Assembly: GCA_964036195.1 (NCBI GenBank)
Contig: OZ038450.1
Coordinates: 6,946,701 to 7,010,700, forward strand
Length of the DNA: 64,000 nucleotides
Source: Sphaerolaimus hirsutus
Taxonomy: Eukaryota > Nematoda > Chromadorea > Monhysterida > Sphaerolaimidae
Direction of reading: 5' to 3'
The notes under the pieces are model-generated. The model was not told the DNA's origin and made no database searches. It saw nothing but the letters and a program-made list of their open reading frames with translations. Below are positions 62,024 through 64,000 of the stretch, piece after piece; the stretch's first letter is position 1; each line of letters begins with the position of its first letter. The translations under genes were made by a program, and so were the position numbers.

Positions 62024-63819
62024 ATGAAGTTTGGAGAACAATTGTCCACGCATTTGACGCCGGAATGGAGAAAGCAGTACATTCGATATGACCAGCTCAA
62101 AAAGTTGCTCTACGATGGGCTTGCATCGGCACCTAGTCGGTTTTTTTTCTTTTCACAATTTTTAATGGAGATTTTAGCGTGGTTGTCGGCAACCATACAT
62201 GCAAACAGCAACAGAGCAGACAAAACGACTTCTTTGGGCAAAATAACCGCAATTCAATTTTGCGGCTAGTAGCTGGCCATATTAGAGATGGCGGTACATT
62301 AGGTACCACATACAATATATTTACCTTGCATTATACCATCTCCTAGGTGATTGTTGCAAAATACAAACATGTCGTTTAAGTGGGGTCATTGCAAAAGCCG
62401 TTTCCGAAAAAAATTCCCGAACAAAATGTTGGTGTAAAAAATTATTATGAATGACTAAAAGGCCCCACCCCTCCTGGATCTCCCACACCACCCCCCTGAA
62501 AAGCCATCAAATTCAAATAATCCCCCCCCAATCAGACGAGGAAGAGGACGCGGAGGGTCGGGCGGCGCACGTGGCCAAAATCGAGGAGAGATTCCTGGCC
62601 GACTGCGCCATGCAGCTGAACGATATCGACCTGTTCTTCAAGATGAAGCTCGCCGACGCGGAGAGGAAACACAATGAATTGAGACACGAGCTGGAGGCGT
62701 TCAAACGCATGACCAAGATGAAACCTGTGAAGGCGGTGAGTGGATTGATTGGGTGGGATTGGGGTGTCGGAAAAATGTTTGGAGAAGGGAAATGGAAAAT
62801 TTTGCAATTTGATAAGGCCTAAAGCGGAAAAGAAAACTTGTTTTGACTTTTTAAACTTTTTAAATTTTTTTTTTTGAATGTTATCAAAATACTTAAGAAA
62901 CACAAACAAAGGCAACCTGGAAAACAGAAAACGAGGCAGAAATTGGAAAATGAGCCAGAAAATGGTGAAAAATTGAGTGGCCGGAAAACAGAAACAAAAA
63001 CTTGACACTGTAGGTAGGGTGCAAATATAAACGCTATAAAAATATAAACATCTATCGCAGCGCTGCTCAGCTATCTATCTATCCGGATACAAACTACGGC
63101 CCCCCCACCAGGGGTATCTTTAATTTTGACCCTCCGGGGGTTGGATAGGTAGCTGAGCGGCCTCCGAGATACATAGATACGTAGCTGGAAAAATTCGATA
63201 TATAGGGGTTCGATATATAGGCTTTTTGCAAGGTGTATAAGGAAGAAAAGGGAGAAAAATCGCTGAAAGTAGGTGAAAAATGGCTAAAAATGGGTATATA
63301 TGCGCATATAGTACTAAAATAGCTAAAAATCGGCAGTTAGACGCATGAACTAGTGATTTTGGAGGTGAAAATCTTTAAAACGGTATGAAAAATAGCGATT
63401 TTGATCGAAAATTGGGGTATAGTTTCTCAAAAATCGCTCCAGATATTTTCAAAGCTGGCCGATTTGGGGGGGGGGATAATAGCCCAAAATTTTGCCTCCG
63501 GGAAAGATAGATAGCTGAGCGGCCTCTGGGATTGATAGATAGCTGGGCGGTTTAGGGGGGGGGGTGACCCCCCCACCCCCTACCTAGAAGACCCCTGCCT
63601 TCAACTTTCCTACATTTACACAACCAGGTTGGCGCCGAACCAGCAGCGACCACGTCCGCAGCGGCGACTGCAGCCGGCAGCTCGGACCGCGTCAAATTGC
63701 TGCAGCGCGTCGTGGGCGGGCGGCAGGAAGCGCGCGAAGAATTCAAAACGCTGCAGCAGTTGAAGTTCGCATTTTCAGAGTTCTACCTCAGTTTGGTGCT
63801 GCTGCAGAATTTCCAACAG
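62024..63819 (+). CDS. XPR1: XPR1-type phosphate exporter, SPX domain (5' part)
   Basis: Exons 62024-62135 (ATG), 62536-62735 and 63628-63819, phases 1, 0 and 0, last donor GTTCAG; the gene continues past the window. [20 protein letters not shown] matches human [20 protein letters not shown] at the N-terminus of the SPX domain. The second exon has the acidic link (EEEDAEGR) and helix [16 protein letters not shown]. The third has [20 protein letters not shown], nearly identical to [22 protein letters not shown] senses inositol pyrophosphates, and XPR1 exports phosphate from the cell; its membrane and EXS parts lie downstream. The start is the only ATG fitting the family N-terminus. The next intron contains an introner-family end at 63893. 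Confidence 0.9.
63060..63570. repeat. Element with AGCTATCTATCTATCC ends
   Basis: GCTCAGCTATCTATCTATCC at the left mirrors GATAGATAGCTGAGC at about 63505. It is related in inverted form to the copies at 17859 and 22053. An old right end of the TAGGGTGTCAAA hAT-like family lies just before it (about 62920-63010). Confidence 0.6.
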
Positions 63820-63892
63820 GTTCAGTTTTTTGGGGGTTTTGAGGAAATTTTCAATTTTCCATTGAATTCAGATATGCTATTGTTTACGCCAA

Positions 63893-64000
63893 GGGGGCAG
63901 TTCCGCACCCTGTAAAATGTAAAGTGTCTGATAAATGGTCGAAAAAATTTGCGTGAAGCTTGACGTTTTGTGTGATTACTACGGTGTGTGATGTATTTTA
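63893..64000. repeat. Introner-family or sister MITE, cut by the window end
   Basis: GGGGGCAGTTCCGCACCCTGT followed by AAAATGTAAAGTGTC. The tip combines GGGGGCAGT with TTCCGC, joining the two sister families. It lies in an XPR1 intron. Confidence 0.6.

Overview
This is nuclear DNA of a bilaterian animal, not a microbe. Genes are split into many short GC-rich exons with mostly GT-AG introns, and the spaces between exons are packed with short inverted-repeat transposons. A Twist factor with a bHLH and a WR motif, a CLASP, a BRCC36, an XPR1 and a secreted protein with two C-type-lectin domains point to an invertebrate metazoan. I cannot name the lineage. Spliced short transposons (introners) are known from several aquatic groups, so a marine invertebrate is my guess.

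Layout. (1) 1.6-13.2 kb (+): 3' part of a CLASP gene. Its 7.9-kb penultimate-but-one intron holds two hAT-like elements, one carrying a dead BEL/Pao reverse transcriptase. (2) 13.8-17.6 kb (+): complete BRCC36-type JAMM deubiquitinase, with a 139-bp transposon spliced out of its catalytic domain. (3) 19.1-21.1 kb (-): four exons of an unrecognised Pro/Gln-rich protein. (4) 22.5-23.5 kb (+): small two-exon Gly-rich protein. (5) 25.3-27.6 kb (-): Twist in at least five coding exons. (6) 27.9-32.9 kb: a nest in which a short palindromic element contains another such element and a young LTR retrotransposon that encodes only Gag-protease. (7) 33-38 kb: AT-rich, repeat-rich, no firm gene. (8) 38.1-53.3 kb (+): 13-exon gene for a secreted 691-residue protein with two lectin-like domains. 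All exon phases agree, and two introns are members of the same short transposon family that interrupts BRCC36. (9) 53.6-56.6 kb: repeats. (10) 56.8-57.4 kb (+): first two exons of an ATPSCKMT/FAM173 methyltransferase, with no later exons found. (11) 57.9-61.4 kb: repeats. (12) 62.0 kb to the end (+): first three exons of XPR1, continuing out of the window.

The most interesting signal is the transposon family whose ends read GGTGCCA(A/G)TCCCAGACCCTG and CAGGGTCTGGGACTGCCCC. At least nine copies or fragments lie in the window. Three sit inside coding exons of two unrelated genes, and removing each from tip to tip restores the conserved reading frame. They behave as intron-creating elements (introners). 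The genes themselves are unrelated in function (microtubule tip binding, deubiquitination, mesoderm transcription, lectin, mitochondrial methylation, phosphate export) and show no operon or cluster logic.
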